64,000 bases of DNA from Lepidostoma basale (taxonomy: Eukaryota; Arthropoda; Insecta; Trichoptera; Lepidostomatidae): positions 868,001 to 932,000 of the forward strand of contig JAHDVF020001468.1 in assembly GCA_022606425.2 (NCBI GenBank), in the 5' to 3' direction. Positions 42,945 to 54,187 of the stretch are shown here, piece after piece. The position numbers and the translations under genes are program-made. Within the stretch, counting starts at the first letter, position 1, and the number at the start of each line of letters is the position of its first letter. Below the pieces are notes generated by a model that saw only the letters and a list, made by a program, of their open reading frames with translations, searched no databases and was not told where the DNA came from.

Positions 42945-43004
42945 AAAAACGCAAAAAAGTGTTGTAATAATACAATGTTTCCAAAAAGTTATTCAAATGT
43001 GAAT

Positions 43005-43610
43005 CCACAACACAAAGTGATAGCGAATATAGAAGAAATGTAGATCTTCGTTTAGCACAACGATTTGAATATGTAGATCGCGCTTATTCGCCAAGTAATT
43101 CGTTTTTCATATATCATTATACGAGTAAATAATGTTTTTCCTACCCGAAACCAGCTATTCCCACCCATGGCACATAGCGATTCGCCCATAAAAGTCACGA
43201 CGCGCAATTTTCAGACAATAAAATCAGCATATTGTATCTGCGTGCGATTGCATCCATAAAACTAACGGAAGCTGCTGAACGGACTATTATGTAATGAAAC
43301 ATTAAAATCTGATATTGGTAATCCGTATATTAATACAACTGTTCTGTTGTATGATATGTCCCACCCTAGGTACCAATAAGAACGAAAAATGTACCAAAAT
43401 ATATTTTTTGTATCTATATTTTTTAGAAACCTTGATTTTTTAAGAATCAAACTAACTAACGTTACGTATTAATAGAATAACGAATATGTCATATTAGAAA
43501 AAATCCAATGGCATCTAACTGCATATTTTTAATTGAATAAATTGAAAAATATAAAATGTGATAAATACACAAAAAAAATCAAAACTAATTTTTTATGCGA
43601 GTTTACTTAT
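43005..43610. other. No gene seen
   Basis: AT-rich unique DNA. Confidence 0.5.
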
Positions 43611-43619
43611 CTCGATACA

Positions 43620-44035
43620 TACAGTGGAAATGAGATCTCTAAGACGAATGTGTGGTAAATCTGTATATATTATGGTGTGAAATGCAAATTTAAGAAATGA
43701 AAGCAGTGCAAATGAAAGTGTGAAAGGGTCGTTACGATGGTTTGGACACACGGAAAAAATGAGTGAAGACAGAATGGTGAAGAAGGTATATATAAACGAT
43801 GTGAACGGAACTAGAAATAGAGGAAGGCCGAGGAAAACCTTACACGATCAAATCAATCAAATATTAAATGTCGGTCACGCGAGGAGTCGGAGAAATCGAC
43901 GTGCGTGCATGACAAGATGTATGAATGTAGAGGAACCTAAAGAAGTACGTCAGGACAGAAAAGTGTGGCGGTCCATTATTTCTCCCTACCCCCCAGGGAG
44001 ACGAGGTGACGGTTAATTAGTTAGTTAGATACATT
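43620..44035 (+). mobile_element. LINE tail of the (GTTA)n family, mostly open
   Basis: The + frame 43720-44016 (98 residues) reads MKGSLRWFGHTEKMSEDRMV, RNRGRPRKTLHDQI, SRRNRRACMTRCMNVEEPKE. The upstream stretch 43620-43719 is related but with stops. It ends ggtgacggttaattagttag. Confidence 0.88.
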
Positions 44036-44039
44036 CGAA

Positions 44040-44772
44040 ACATGTCATGGTAAATAAAATATTTCGTTTTAGGCATTTTTTTCATCATCCATTTTCTTTT
44101 ATCCCTAGAAACTTATCCATTTTCTTTCTCGAACTGTAATTAAATCGTCAGCTCATCTTTTTTGGGGTCCACCGATGCCTCTTTGAGACATACTTTTGAT
44201 TATAGACCTGTTTGTTGTCTGAATCGTGTTTAATGGCATATTGAATATCGTACAAGCATAATACATAATTGTGTTTGATCCCGACCAGCGTATCTCGTAA
44301 AAATGTTACGCGAGTGCTCGCCCCGCGGATTACACAAAGCTCCTTGATTTACCTGTTAAAGAATTCACACATGCCGGTGCTTACTCTCCATCCTGAATTC
44401 CCGGGAGCTGGAGGATCTTAATAATTTTTCAAGCCTTAATTCCACAGACATTTTAATTTATTTAACAAAAAAGTCCGCCCACCGGTGGGGTGTTGTAGAG
44501 TTCTAAAGGGACTTTTTATGTTCAACGCAAATCTTGGGGGCTTAATTTTAACTGCCGCCTCCTAGCAATACTCACAAGAATGCCCCTATAATTCTTCAAA
44601 AAATAAAAATACGCTTTTAATGTTTGGAGCCATATACGGCTAAAAATAGTAAAAAAAAATAATATGATACCTAGCTCTGCTCTTTCACTAATAATATTAT
44701 ATGATTTTTCTAATTATATATAAAATACTTGTAAATTAAACTTTAATTAATACACCAAACTTATTAATTACG
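44040..44772. other. No gene seen
   Basis: Includes a somewhat GC-richer unique stretch (44270-44560) with no frame, RNA family or known repeat that I can support. Confidence 0.45.
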
Positions 44773-45760
44773 TAGGTACATGTATATGTATAGTGAAAGC
44801 TTGATGCAATTTACTCGTATACCTATTAAATGTGGGAGAGTTTGATATAATTGTTTTACATATTAAAAAATGTTCAAAAGTTTATGCGATTGACTGTATT
44901 TACATAAAATCCGAGATATATTGTTCAACAGTGAGGAAAAAAGATTTATTTTCACTGGGAAAAAGCTTATTTTTTTTACTTCAATTAATGAAGACGGTGA
45001 TACGAAAATATAATCGGAAGAATATTCAATCGCTATTATAACCGACTATTCTCATAAAAAACACACACACGCACATTGACAACCATTCTTAAAATCAGTA
45101 ATGTAACCAATAATTTCATATGTTTGGATCATAGCCCACTTTTAAAAAAGTAATATGAATAATATTAAAAAAAATAATAATAATACGCTCCTCTTAGGTG
45201 AAGTAAACTAAATGTTTTAGATGACATTTTGATTAATAAGAAAGTAAGTAAGCAAAATATTGTATCAAAATAATTTTAGGAATACTTTCTTATTAATCAA
45301 AATGTCATCTAAAATATTTAGTTTACTTCACCTAAGAGGAGCGTATTTTTTTTTTTTTTAAATATTATTCATATTACTTTTTTAAAAGTGGGCTATGATC
45401 CAAACATATGAAATTATTGATTACATTATTGATTTTAAGAATGGTTGTCAATGTGCGTGTGTGTGTTTTTTATGAGAATAGTCGGTTATAATAGCGATTG
45501 AATATTCTTCCGATTATATTTTCGTATCACCGTCTTCATTAATTGAAGTAAAAAAATAAGCTTTTTCCCAGTGAAAATAAATCTTTTTTCCTCGCTGTTG
45601 AACAATATATCTCGGATTTTATGTAAATACAGTCAATCGCATAAACTTTTGAACATTTTTTAATATGTAAAACAATTATATCAAGCTCTCCCACATTTAA
45701 TAGGTATACGAGTAAATTGTATCAAGCTTTCACTATACACATACAATATACATGTACCTA
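44773..45760. repeat. Long, nearly perfect inverted repeat (arms about 475 bp, loop about 36 bp)
   Basis: The left arm 44773-45246 starts taggtacatgtatatgtata and ends gattaataagaaagta. The right arm 45283-45760 starts tactttcttattaatcaaaa and ends acatacaatatacatgtacc. Inner landmarks pair in order: gctcctcttaggtgaag with cttcacctaagaggagc, and cacacacacgcacattgaca with its complement. Only scattered mismatches and small indels are visible (for example an A/T run near 45345). There is no coding frame and no obvious target duplication. Transcribed, it would fold into a very long hairpin. Confidence 0.92.
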
Positions 45761-45764
45761 AAAA

Positions 45765-46250
45765 TATTGGCATTCAACGTATTACTCGTATATTCATCGT
45801 GGCTGACTGTACCCAATTAGCGAGTGACAATTTCCGTTACCCAACATTCCTCCAAAAATATAATAATGTTATCCTTCGATGTTTACCATAACAACAAATT
45901 GTTCGTTATTGGTGTAATATTTCCTGTATGGCGTTCGCAACGTGCCACGGAGCGCGGTTAATAGATCTTGTCGGAAGCTATCATCTGGTGCCCACACGCT
46001 CCCGCTAGCCCATTATCCAAGATTGTTGACTGGCGAATAATAAACGGCCTTCTTACCCGCCCAGCGCCCTCCGCGTATTGTCTATGGAAATTTGTATGGA
46101 AAACGGTTTCACTATCGCATGAAAGGAAGAGCGATGTAATCCCCTGAAGCATGTTGTCGCTATATAAGAAAATCTTTGAAGTCGTGTTTTTATGTTTCTC
46201 AATTCAATATACCCGATAAACATTATCAGTTATTTTTTTGTTGTAATATG
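45765..46250. other. No gene seen; GC-richer unique stretch
   Basis: 45940-46150 is richer in GC than its surroundings (ggtgcccacacgctcccgct) but has no supported frame. Origin unknown. Confidence 0.4.
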
Positions 46251-46254
46251 TTTA

Positions 46255-46465
46255 TCGAAATTGTTCATTTTTATTATATATTATTTCTTAAACAATGATG
46301 TAAAACTCTATAATAAATAATTAATACGAATGAAAATGGCTGTTTTCTAGAAGTTTTATGGTAAAGGCATGTTTCACTTTGCTAATATTTGATAATGCCT
46401 TAGCAAGGCAAAACACGCAATTTCTATAAAGTGTAATAAAAGTTCTAGAAAACAAACGTTTTCAA
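46255..46465. repeat. Foldback family C
   Basis: Contains ttaaacaatgatgtaaaact, tagaagttttatggtaaagg, then tttgataatgccttagcaag with a perfect GCCTT / AAGGC stem, and aaaacacgcaatttctataa. GAAAC and ACATGT are mutated here (AAAAC, ACACGC). Confidence 0.65.
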
Positions 46466-46534
46466 AGAGATAACTGTCATATTTCGATTCACGTGGATAC
46501 ATATTTCCTTTGATCTTATTTTTTTCCCCCAACC

Positions 46535-46590
46535 TTAACATTGATTTGGCTCGCGCTGTACCTAATGATGTAAAGAGCTATTCAACAAAA
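46535..46590 (+). mobile_element. SINE 3' end fragment
   Basis: tttggctcgcgctgtaccta and gatgtaaagagctattcaac match the end of the SINE at 24425-24694, followed by an AAT-rich tail. The tRNA-like head is absent. Confidence 0.6.
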
Positions 46591-46599
46591 TTATAATAA

Positions 46600-47240
46600 A
46601 TCATAACTGCGAAGCCATTAATTAACTTATACAATAGTTATTTTCAATCTAAAGTTACATTAGATTATTGTATCATTATTTGTAAGTTAAAAATCTATTT
46701 AAGAACCTCTTGGCGACGATTCAAAGCAAATATTCTTATTCCAACTATTTATCTTACATCTAGATACTTCCATGTATGGTATATCCATTTGGATATTTCA
46801 TCATTCTTCACTTTTCTCCTTTAATGCTCCCTGTAGAAATATCCAGCATCGTCTATCCAGCCATTTATCGTTGTACTGAGGACAGCGACATATTTTTGCT
46901 TTTTTCTCTTTCCTTTTTACGATTTCAGCACCGTTTTTCCTCATGTATATGTCCCGCGTAGTTTCCCGTTTTTATTTTGTAGACGAACGTGACGCTTGCA
47001 TTTTCAACTAAGTCGCTTCGTAGTGCCTGTGTGCGTTGTATACCATAATATAAAGATTAAATAAAGCTTCCTACACTACCTGATGTAACTAGAGAATTTT
47101 TACGTCACCGAACTTGTATATTATATTTATCATTGTCTGTGTTTTTGTTAACCTTTTACCAAATATAGTTTTTCAAATCAGTTTTCTAAGTATTCCGTAT
47201 ACAGTTGCTTCTTTCCTATTACATAAATCGTTGCAGTTTT
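46600..47240. other. No gene seen
   Basis: AT-rich unique DNA; short frames here have no family resemblance. Confidence 0.5.
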
Positions 47241-47247
47241 TAAAATA

Positions 47248-47600
47248 AACTAACTAACTAACCATCACGCTGTCTCTCCGAAGGGGTAGGCAGAAAGAAT
47301 GGACTGCCACACTTTTCTTTCCTGACATATTTCTCTCGCTTCCTCAACATTCATACATCGTGTCATGCACGCGCGTCGATTTCTCTGACTCCTCACATGG
47401 ACGATATTCAATATTTGATTTATTTGATCGTGCCACGTTTTCCTCGGTCTTCCTCTATTTCTGGTTCCATTTACATCGTTAACGTATAATTTTTTTACCA
47501 TTCTTTCTTCATTCATTCTTTCCATATGTCCAAACCATCTTAATGATCCTTTCATTATTTTGTTCATAACACCATCATTCGCACCGCATTCACTTTACTC
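47248..47600 (-). mobile_element. LINE tail of the (GTTA)n family, open over 100 residues
   Basis: The minus frame 47567-47265 reads MNKIMKGSLRWFGHMERMNE, RGRPRKTWHDQINQI and RRACMTRCMNVEEAREICQE to the stop; tail ctaactaactaacc at 47251-47264. Confidence 0.9.
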
Positions 47601-47689
47601 ATATTTTAAACGATTCAAATTAAATAAATCTCGTTGAAACGCAAAATTTCAATTGAAAAATAATGTAACAAGTAACTTACATAATATAA

Positions 47690-47870
47690 AGATGTTTTTT
47701 TTGTATTAACTATTTATCACATTTACTATTGGCTGGATATTGTCTGTATCTTCATCAAGATGATCACTATATTAGTTTATTACATTGGTGATCGTTCTGA
47801 AGAATATATCCAAAACCGGTCGGCAGTAATAGTGACAAGTGGTTTAAACCTCTAAAACACAGGGTTTGAT
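47690..47870. repeat. Foldback remnant (family J) with GAAAC-like core
   Basis: ttcatcaagatgatcacta and ttggtgatcgttctgaagaa are inverted halves. The right half reads CTGAAGA, A, a short UAUAUCC segment, AAAACCGGTC and GGCAG, i.e. the hammerhead order with ACCGGT as stem III. It is degenerate. Confidence 0.5.
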
Positions 47871-47874
47871 GTAA

Positions 47875-48945
47875 TGAAAAATTATTTTTAAAAATAAAAT
47901 AAAAACTTTTGTCAAATTAATAATTAAGTGAGACACAAACAGAAGATACAGAAATACATATACGACATTACTTGTGAACATAGTAGGAGTAGGTAACATT
48001 AAATGATATAGTATGAAAACGTGTCACCGCGCATACTCGTATTTATGTATCAAAAAGTGGAACATTTTAATAAAATCTAAAATAATAAGTTTATTCGATT
48101 TCATTAAAAAACACCATTATTAAAGCTTGAAATGTGACTTTGTTTGATTACTTTAATCATAAATATATTAGTTTTTTATCGTGGTTATGCCATAAACCAT
48201 TCTTATTTATCGTGGCCATTTTCTTTTCTAATCGCAGACATTCTGCTCTGATTACATAACATGGATTTTAATAACTTCTCCACGTGTTCGGAATCTTAGT
48301 TGGCCGAATTTCCTTTTGTTTGCTCGTTTCTGTCACAACCAAGGTACCCTTCAAATATATACCCATGCCCCGAACAATATTCTATCCTTTTCCCCGGCAG
48401 TCCAATCAAAAAATTCCACCATCTACAAAGACTCTAGATTTTTCCTTTCACAAAACCAATATTGATCTGCCGATAATTATCACAACAAATAAAATAATCT
48501 AGAATCGCTTTGTTTCAAATAATATTTGTTCTTATAAAAAGAAAATTAAAAATGGTTTGAACGTTTTTTCTTCCCTTGGGAAATGTCTTTTAAAATTTCT
48601 TCTGACAGAATTTCTTGAAAATGAACTCCACGGGAAGCGGCCTTGGGTTTGTTTTTATCTTGGCGCAATTATAAACTTCGCTTAAATTTCAGGCTATAAA
48701 TCTTCAAGGGAATTTATTGTTTCATTCGGCAGAACAGCGTTCTATTTCAAATACTTTATTAATTAGCATTTGTTTTGATTACTCAGATTTTAAATTGGTT
48801 TTTGTTAATGTTGTAAATTATATAAAATTCATGTCTTGATTGTTTTTTTTTTCAATGTTAAATTATTTACAATACTAATTAAAATCAATAAACCTCGTGC
48901 TTACTAAGCTAATACATTATTTTTATAAATTTACTGATCAGATTG
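47875..48945. other. No gene seen
   Basis: Mostly unique AT-rich DNA. A 72-residue frame (48284-48502) was examined for an ORP lipid-transfer exon and does not match. Confidence 0.5.
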
Positions 48946-48949
48946 TAAC

Positions 48950-49112
48950 TTTCTACCGATATAATATGAAGGTATAAAACCTTCGAAACATATGGAGAAA
49001 AATAAACTCTAACGTGGCTTAGTTAAATTAATGCAATACACCCATAGAAAGGCGAAGCACGCCATTCCCATATAAATATTATAATAAAAACTTCTAGAAA
49101 ACAGACACCCAC
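48950..49112. repeat. Half copies of foldback families D and C, adjacent
   Basis: 48961-49012 reads atgaaggtataaaaccttcg, a perfect GAAGG / CCTTC stem, then AAACATATG and gagaaaaataaactct (family D). 49033-49108 reads gaaaggcgaagcacgccatt and ataaaaacttctagaaaac (family C). Confidence 0.6.
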
Positions 49113-49499
49113 AGTGTTTGTAATTTTATTCTACGTATGAACCGGTTATATAAGAAGGGGAACAAGTCAAGCGGACCAAATTTTTCAGGAGACACAAAAA
49201 CTATTTAATTAATGAAATTGCACAATAATTTTATTTTTAATTTTTGGTAAAATTGGTTTTTGACATAATACATCCAATGTAAGTTTTTTTTTGTCAAAAC
49301 TTTATTCAGTTTTTTTTTTTAAATTTAAAAACAGTTTACTTGTTCCCTTTCTTGACTAACCGTTAAAATCTCAAGAAAAAATGAATGGAAGATTGTGAAA
49401 CGTTTTATTAATCATCATTTTCATTATTGTTATCAGTATTTGGCCAGTTTTCAACAATATTTAAAAAAAAATCTTATGTATTATATATCTGGAATGTAT

Positions 49500-50060
49500 T
49501 GGAGAGTGCGTCGTAAATCTCCAATTTTCTTAATGTTTATTGGTATTGGACTACTTTACGCTTGTTCCTCTGGAAAAACTGGTGTTTGTCCAAAATTCTT
49601 CTTAAATCAAATGTATGGTGAGTTAATGATGGAATGAATGGACGTGCTACCACACATCCTTTCAGATTTGAAGAGTACTCAAACTCTACGAAGTTAGAAA
49701 CCAAAAAATGTTGCTTGTTGGCAGGTGGAACTTGAATGGATTTGGTTTTCACTGAGATGGCATTTCGTTTGTAGAAATTAGGCCACCAGTTCTTGAAATT
49801 TAATGTGTCCAGACTTTTAACCATGCAAACCGTAAACTTTTTATGAGCTTTGCAAATTATTTCGCAAATCTTCATAGGAAAATAGTACTTTCAGTACTTT
49901 TTTTACAGTGTCCGACATTCAGGTCCCGACATTTTAGATAAAAACACCGAACGACCGAACTTAACAGTCTCAGAAATTTGTAGGTCATGTTTAACATCAA
50001 TCTTTCATTATCATAGTCATACATAATTGTTGTCAGATTAGTTAAGAAAGGGAACATATC
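49500..50060 (-). pseudogene. Decayed protein-coding fragment of unknown family
   Basis: Two consecutive minus-strand frames, 50057-49872 and 49875-49537, overlap slightly. The second (112 residues) has protein-like text such as FTVCMVKSLDTLNFKNWWPN, FLVSNFVEFEYSSNL and ARPFIPSLTHHTFDLRR, unlike the low-complexity frames common here. It ends without a recognisable partner, and nearby DNA has many stops. It could be part of an old DNA transposon or a captured gene; I do not recognise the family with confidence. Confidence 0.4.
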
Positions 50061-50064
50061 ATTG

Positions 50065-50595
50065 ACTTGTTCCCTTTCATAGCTAAACTGAAATAAACGC
50101 CGTCTTATTCCTCTGTGTTAGAATGGTCGGACTTGTTACCATTCTTAACAAAAACATTGGTTTTGATCTACAGAAAAGTAATCCATCGAAATTGACATAT
50201 ATGAAAAAGTCCGTTTTGTTACGTTTCTTGAATAACCGATTCATATATATTTCGCAGACTTATTTCTTGTTCTCTATCTAACTTTATCCAGGCTCAGCAG
50301 TAAAGTTTATAAAGTATCTTTATGAAGTCAAACGATGTTTCCATATTTTTTACATCACCGTCCCGTCCCTATGATGAAAGTTTTATATGTATATTCGCTG
50401 TATTAGGCATAAATACTCGTATACTGATATGTATCGTAGAATATACGGTGTTCTATTTGATCCAAATATGTACGAGTATTACAGAATATCACGTAGTTAA
50501 TGCGTTAAGTTTCTGTGTTAATAATGTTTTAAATTTTGGCCATCAATTTCTTGTTCACGAAAAACACTTAGATTTATTCTTATTTTCATATTAAA
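50065..50595. other. No gene seen
   Basis: AT-rich; may include further decayed parts of the unknown coding fragment, but I cannot show it. Confidence 0.4.
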
Positions 50596-50599
50596 TAAT

Positions 50600-50880
50600 T
50601 TCTTAACCCATTGTTTTGACCGAAACACTATGATACTTCAACATTATTACTGTTAAAATTTAAAACACTGTTATAATATCAAGATTTCTTATTATTCACT
50701 GAGAGTGTCGCGACAGCTATTTTGCCAACCGATGTTGGCATCATCAGGTGTTTCAATAAACGTTTATTGTAACACCTGATGATGCCAACATCGTTTGACG
50801 AAACAGCTGTTGCGACACTCTCAGTGAATAAAAAGAAATTGTGATATTATAACAGTGTTTTAAATTTTAACAGTAATAAA
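50600..50880. repeat. Foldback family F, second copy, cores kept on both strands
   Basis: Arms gttataatatcaagatttct and its complement, cactgagagtgtcgcgacag and ctctcagtg; centre cctgatgatgccaacatcg on each strand. Target-side words (ccattgttttgaccgaaaca and aacagtaataaa) are shared with 35935-36175. It gives two oppositely oriented hammerhead-like motifs. Confidence 0.8.
50773..50816 (+). ncRNA. Hammerhead-like motif, family F
   Basis: CAC (50773-50775) stem I; exact CTGATGA (50776-50782); extra T; GCCAAC with TTTGAC (one mismatch to the family's GTTGGC); GAAA (50800-50803); self-complementary ACAGCTGT (50803-50810); T at 50811 predicted cleavage base; GCG follows (GTG in the sister copy restores CAC/GTG). 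The minus-strand twin at 50713-50752 also keeps CTGATGA and a perfect GCCAAC/GTTGGC stem, but has AAAAT for GAAAC. Confidence 0.55.
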
Positions 50881-51329
50881 TAATTTCTGCAAATACTTAA
50901 CATAAGTGGTCCAATGTCTGGCTATTGATCGGTTGTCTCTCTTATATTTAATAAGATTAGAATTTGATCTTGGAACTTTCATTATAATTGACACTAATTT
51001 AAAAGTATAAAACCCAGATAAAGTTTTTGTCCTTGTGTTTTGACGTGAAAATGGCATTAAAATCGATGCCGGGTGTTGAGAGGCACTTGCGCGACAATGA
51101 GCGACGTATTCTGTCGAAAGGAATTTAAAGCTTCAATAACTCTGGTAAAAATAAGCACAGCGCCACCATTTCGGTCTCGTTTTAAAGATAAAGGATGAGA
51201 CCTTGTTCCCTTACCACGATTAGTATTATAATAAATTCAAACTTATGTGTAAAGTGTTCCATATTTTTATTCAATAAATGTAAATTACAAATGAATTTAA
51301 ATAGTTATATTAACGTTTTCAACTCTGCA

Positions 51330-51640
51330 CCATCCCATAAAGCCCGTGAAACCCAACGTTTTTTACAAGAAAAATTTCCCAGCTTCACAACAGTGGCCTC
51401 CATATTCCCCAGACTTACTACCCAATGGACTTTTCCATATGGTCCATTCTAGAGGCCAAAGTATCAGCTAAAAAATATGAGACGGTCGACGCCTTAAAGA
51501 TTGCTTTTCGCCGAGAATGGGACAAAATACCATCAGCCCACATTCATGCAGCGTGTAAAGCCTTCTTGGATAGACTCGATGCTATTTTCCGCGCTAAAGG
51601 TTGCTACATCGAACAGTAACATATTTTACAAAAAAATTAA
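51330..51640 (+). mobile_element. Tc1/mariner-superfamily transposase C-terminus, broken
   Basis: After a frameshift near 51425 the frame reads MDFSIWSILEAKVSAKKYET, VDALKIAFRREWDKIPSAHI, and ends RAKGCYIEQ stop. Upstream text in another frame gives QWPPYSPDLLP, the third catalytic-Asp block. The word acttcgagtgccgacccctg at about 51718-51738 may be the right terminal repeat. The left part of the element was not found. Confidence 0.8.
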
Positions 51641-51957
51641 ATGTTTTTATGATATACTGAAGTTTTTAAATTAAAAAAAATCAAAATTGACAAAATTACA
51701 GAATTTTTAATTGGTAACACTTCGAGTGCCGACCCCTGTATATTATTATTGTTTACTCCATTGCAACTTTCAAGTATACTATTTAACATTTTAATTAAAA
51801 TTCAATCCTAGGGATTTGTTTGTAACAGGTCTTACATCTTCGCTAGTTCACATGATGCCACTAGGACCTTAAATAAATTAGTAGTTTCCCGTTGCTTTCC
51901 ACATTTTGCATATAACAGGTTATTTGAACCCAATTACTGTATACAACTTGTTTGCTA

Positions 51958-52135
51958 TTAGTTCTCGTGACATGTAATGGATAGCTAGTCTATCGCCATT
52001 TTTATTGTGACGTGAATTCAATTAAGTTGACAAAGACAACATGCATTTTTTTCGCACTCTCATTGCCTGAAATCGGACCCGGAACCTTCGGTGTGGCGTT
52101 CATAGCTATTGCCATTCTGCCACGAAGGCCGTCTA
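51958..52135 (-). mobile_element. tRNA-derived SINE, second copy
   Basis: The minus strand opens ggccttcgtggcagaatggc (A-box region) and ggttccgggtccgatttc (mutated B box), then the shared body gaattcacgtcacaata and tagctatccattacatgtca. Confidence 0.8.
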
Positions 52136-52224
52136 ACGTAAGATTCTGAAATCGTATATAGTATAATATAGTGACAATTTTTTAATGAATTAAAACACTG
52201 TTTTTTCCACTTTTGAGTTTATTT

Positions 52225-52268
52225 TTCTTGACATGTTTCGAAGCATTACACCTTCATCATCGAGAGAA
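52225..52268 (-). ncRNA. Hammerhead-like motif, family D, minus copy
   Basis: Read on the minus strand: TTCTC, TCGATGA (one change from CTGATGA, another at the first base), T, GAAGG...CTTC stem II, GAAA, palindrome ACATGT, C, then AAGAA (GAGAA in the other copies). Confidence 0.5.
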
Positions 52269-52495
52269 CGATATAAACTAACCAAAATTATTACAAACTG
52301 GGTGCAAGAACCTAGATACATATATAACACGTGTTAGTTAACTTGGCGAGTACTAGGAATATAACAATAGAAAAAAAAATTAACCCATTGATGTCTATTG
52401 TTATGTCTCTAGTACTCGCCAAGCAACTTACACATGTAATATATGTTTCTAGGTTCTTGCACTCAGTTTGTAATAATTTTGGTTAGTTTATATCG

Positions 52496-52539
52496 TTCTC
52501 CCGATGATGAAGGTGTAAGTCTTCGAAACATGTCGAGAA
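52496..52539 (+). ncRNA. Hammerhead-like motif, family D, plus copy
   Basis: TTCTC (52496-52500) pairs perfectly with GAGAA (52535-52539) as a 5-bp stem I. CCGATGA (52501-52507) has one change from CTGATGA; the copy at 32192 has the exact core. Extra T; GAAG / CTTC stem II; GAAA (52525-52528); ACATGT (52528-52533); C at 52534 is the predicted cleavage base. Confidence 0.6.
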
Positions 52540-52824
52540 AAATAAACTCAAATGTGGAAAAAAGTGTTTTAATTCATAAAAAAATCGTCATTATGGAATT
52601 CCACAGTGTTAACACCTCAAGTTTATCTGAAATTTATAATATTGTATAATGTGTTATATTAGTAAATTTATATTTTATTATAAAAACTGGTCAAAGTTAA
52701 GAGCATATAAAAATTGGAGAGTTTTCTCCAGGCGTTGTCTAGTAATGTGTGATAATTGGGTTGATAGACTTTCACATTACAATAATAAAGATTTTCTGCT
52801 TAATGCTTACATCTATTCTCAATA

Positions 52825-53050
52825 GATGGCGCTAGTGTAGATTGAACTTAAATATGTTAAATGTTTCTCAACATGGTAGCAAATATACAACTTTCAAAAA
52901 TAATTGTCAGACGTGGTGGTCGTAAAAAGGGCGGAATGGGGAATGTTGTATTACATAAAGCGATTATAAGTCCTGTAAACGCCTCGACCACCATATTCTG
53001 TTTCCAAATAATTTACATCTTCGTCTCTATTGAGATACAATTAATTCTTA
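52825..53050 (-). repeat. Repeat H
   Basis: Runs from agatggcgctagtgtagatt to gtctctattgagatacaatt. Possible target duplication attctcaa / attcttaa on either side, with one mismatch. Confidence 0.6.
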
Positions 53051-53054
53051 ACGT

Positions 53055-54105
53055 TATATTAGTGTTTATAACTATGTTAGCGGGTCCAAATATATATGAT
53101 AACGCCACAACGTATCAATTCCTTCCTATCTCGACGGAAGTTTGTCGTTTTAATTGGGTTTGTACATAAGTTTGTTTCTCTGGGAAAGTAATCTTGATTC
53201 GACTTATTAATTTGTCCCTCGAATAGTTTGAAGTTGTAATCCGCAAATCTGATTATCTTTAATGTGGGTAATCGCGTCTCTTGGCCTCCCGGTCGGGATG
53301 GGAATAAAAGGAAAATGGTGTATCCCTTGAATAATGGATCAAAATGTAATTATCTAAAGTAGAGTGCCTGGTATTACGCTAAAGATATTTAGCCAGGAAA
53401 ATTATATTCTGGGAAATTTCAATGTGGAAAAAAACGTTATTGGAATATTGAACCGTCGGCAATAAACTTATAATCGTTTTTGGGTGAAATCGATAACACT
53501 TTAAAAATATTGTAATACGTAAATTTTGTGCTCATTTCTCACAATGCTTTTCTCCGGATGAATGTTAATAGCGTTATAAAAGCAGCATTCTTGTTTTTTA
53601 ATTCATTTTATTTGCCCGCATTCCTGAAATTGGTAACACTGTTTACGAACCTCCTATTTCTTATAAATGTATTGTATTTTTGTCTTCTCTTCGTCGTACT
53701 AAAACAACTCAAATAAAGTCAGCTGTACCGCACTGCCGGTTACTCAAACCTGATCCTCCTCCGTTCATCTCACATGGCAGCAAGGGCACTCCATTATGTG
53801 CATGAATTGCTCCATGACACAGATGCAGAGCGTCGTACCGTCATAAAGCACACCTCATCTCGCCATATCCCTGGATCTTTAATATTGTATTGAATATGTT
53901 ACTAACGTTAAAAAATTAGAAGTTCAACAACGTTTACTTCTCGATAAATCTTCTTCTTCTTGTCCCACCGACTCTTTAAATAGGTTGTTTACAGGTATCG
54001 AGGGCAAGTCTAGGTCCACGTCGTCCTTCAATTTGATAGTCATTTAATCTCGATAGTATTCTGCTCCTTAACTCGTGTATAAAAACAACAACGCGTTAAA
54101 TGTTA
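53055..54105. other. No gene seen
   Basis: Mixed unique DNA. 53730-53880 and 53945-54075 are somewhat GC-richer and may be decayed LINE sequence, but I could not assign them. Confidence 0.4.
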
Positions 54106-54109
54106 CCTA

Positions 54110-54182
54110 CATTTCATAATGTCTTAGACAGGCGAAACATGTCATTCATATAGATTAATATAAAAGTTCTAGAAAACAAACG
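54110..54182. repeat. Foldback family C, half copy
   Basis: tcataatgtcttagacaggc, GAAACATGTC, then the arm taaaagttctagaaaacaaa. Confidence 0.6.
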
Positions 54183-54187
54183 TTTAC

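Larger units (their letters stand above)
42225..43000. repeat. Foldback family G split by a LINE insertion
   Basis: Left arm 42225-42304 (ggaaacattggattatcaca, ttttcacaaacatgtttcgg) and right arm 42878-43000 are inverted copies. The LINE at 42305-42877 is flanked by ttcagtgta (42296-42304 and 42878-42886), a 9-bp target duplication, so the foldback is older. Confidence 0.8.
52186..52610. repeat. Foldback family D, complete copy
   Basis: Arms of about 190 bp: ttaatgaattaaaacactgt, ccacttttgagtttattttt and their complements, ending near ggaattccacagtgttaaca. The inner ccaaaattattacaaactgg / ctcagtttgtaataattttgg and acctagatacatatataaca parts also pair. Hammerhead-like cores lie on both strands (52225-52268 minus; 52496-52539 plus). 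Confidence 0.85.

Noticed and set aside
48284..48502. Candidate ORP lipid-transfer exon
   Set aside because: The translation shows none of the conserved ORD words and no flanking splice sites in the right phase.
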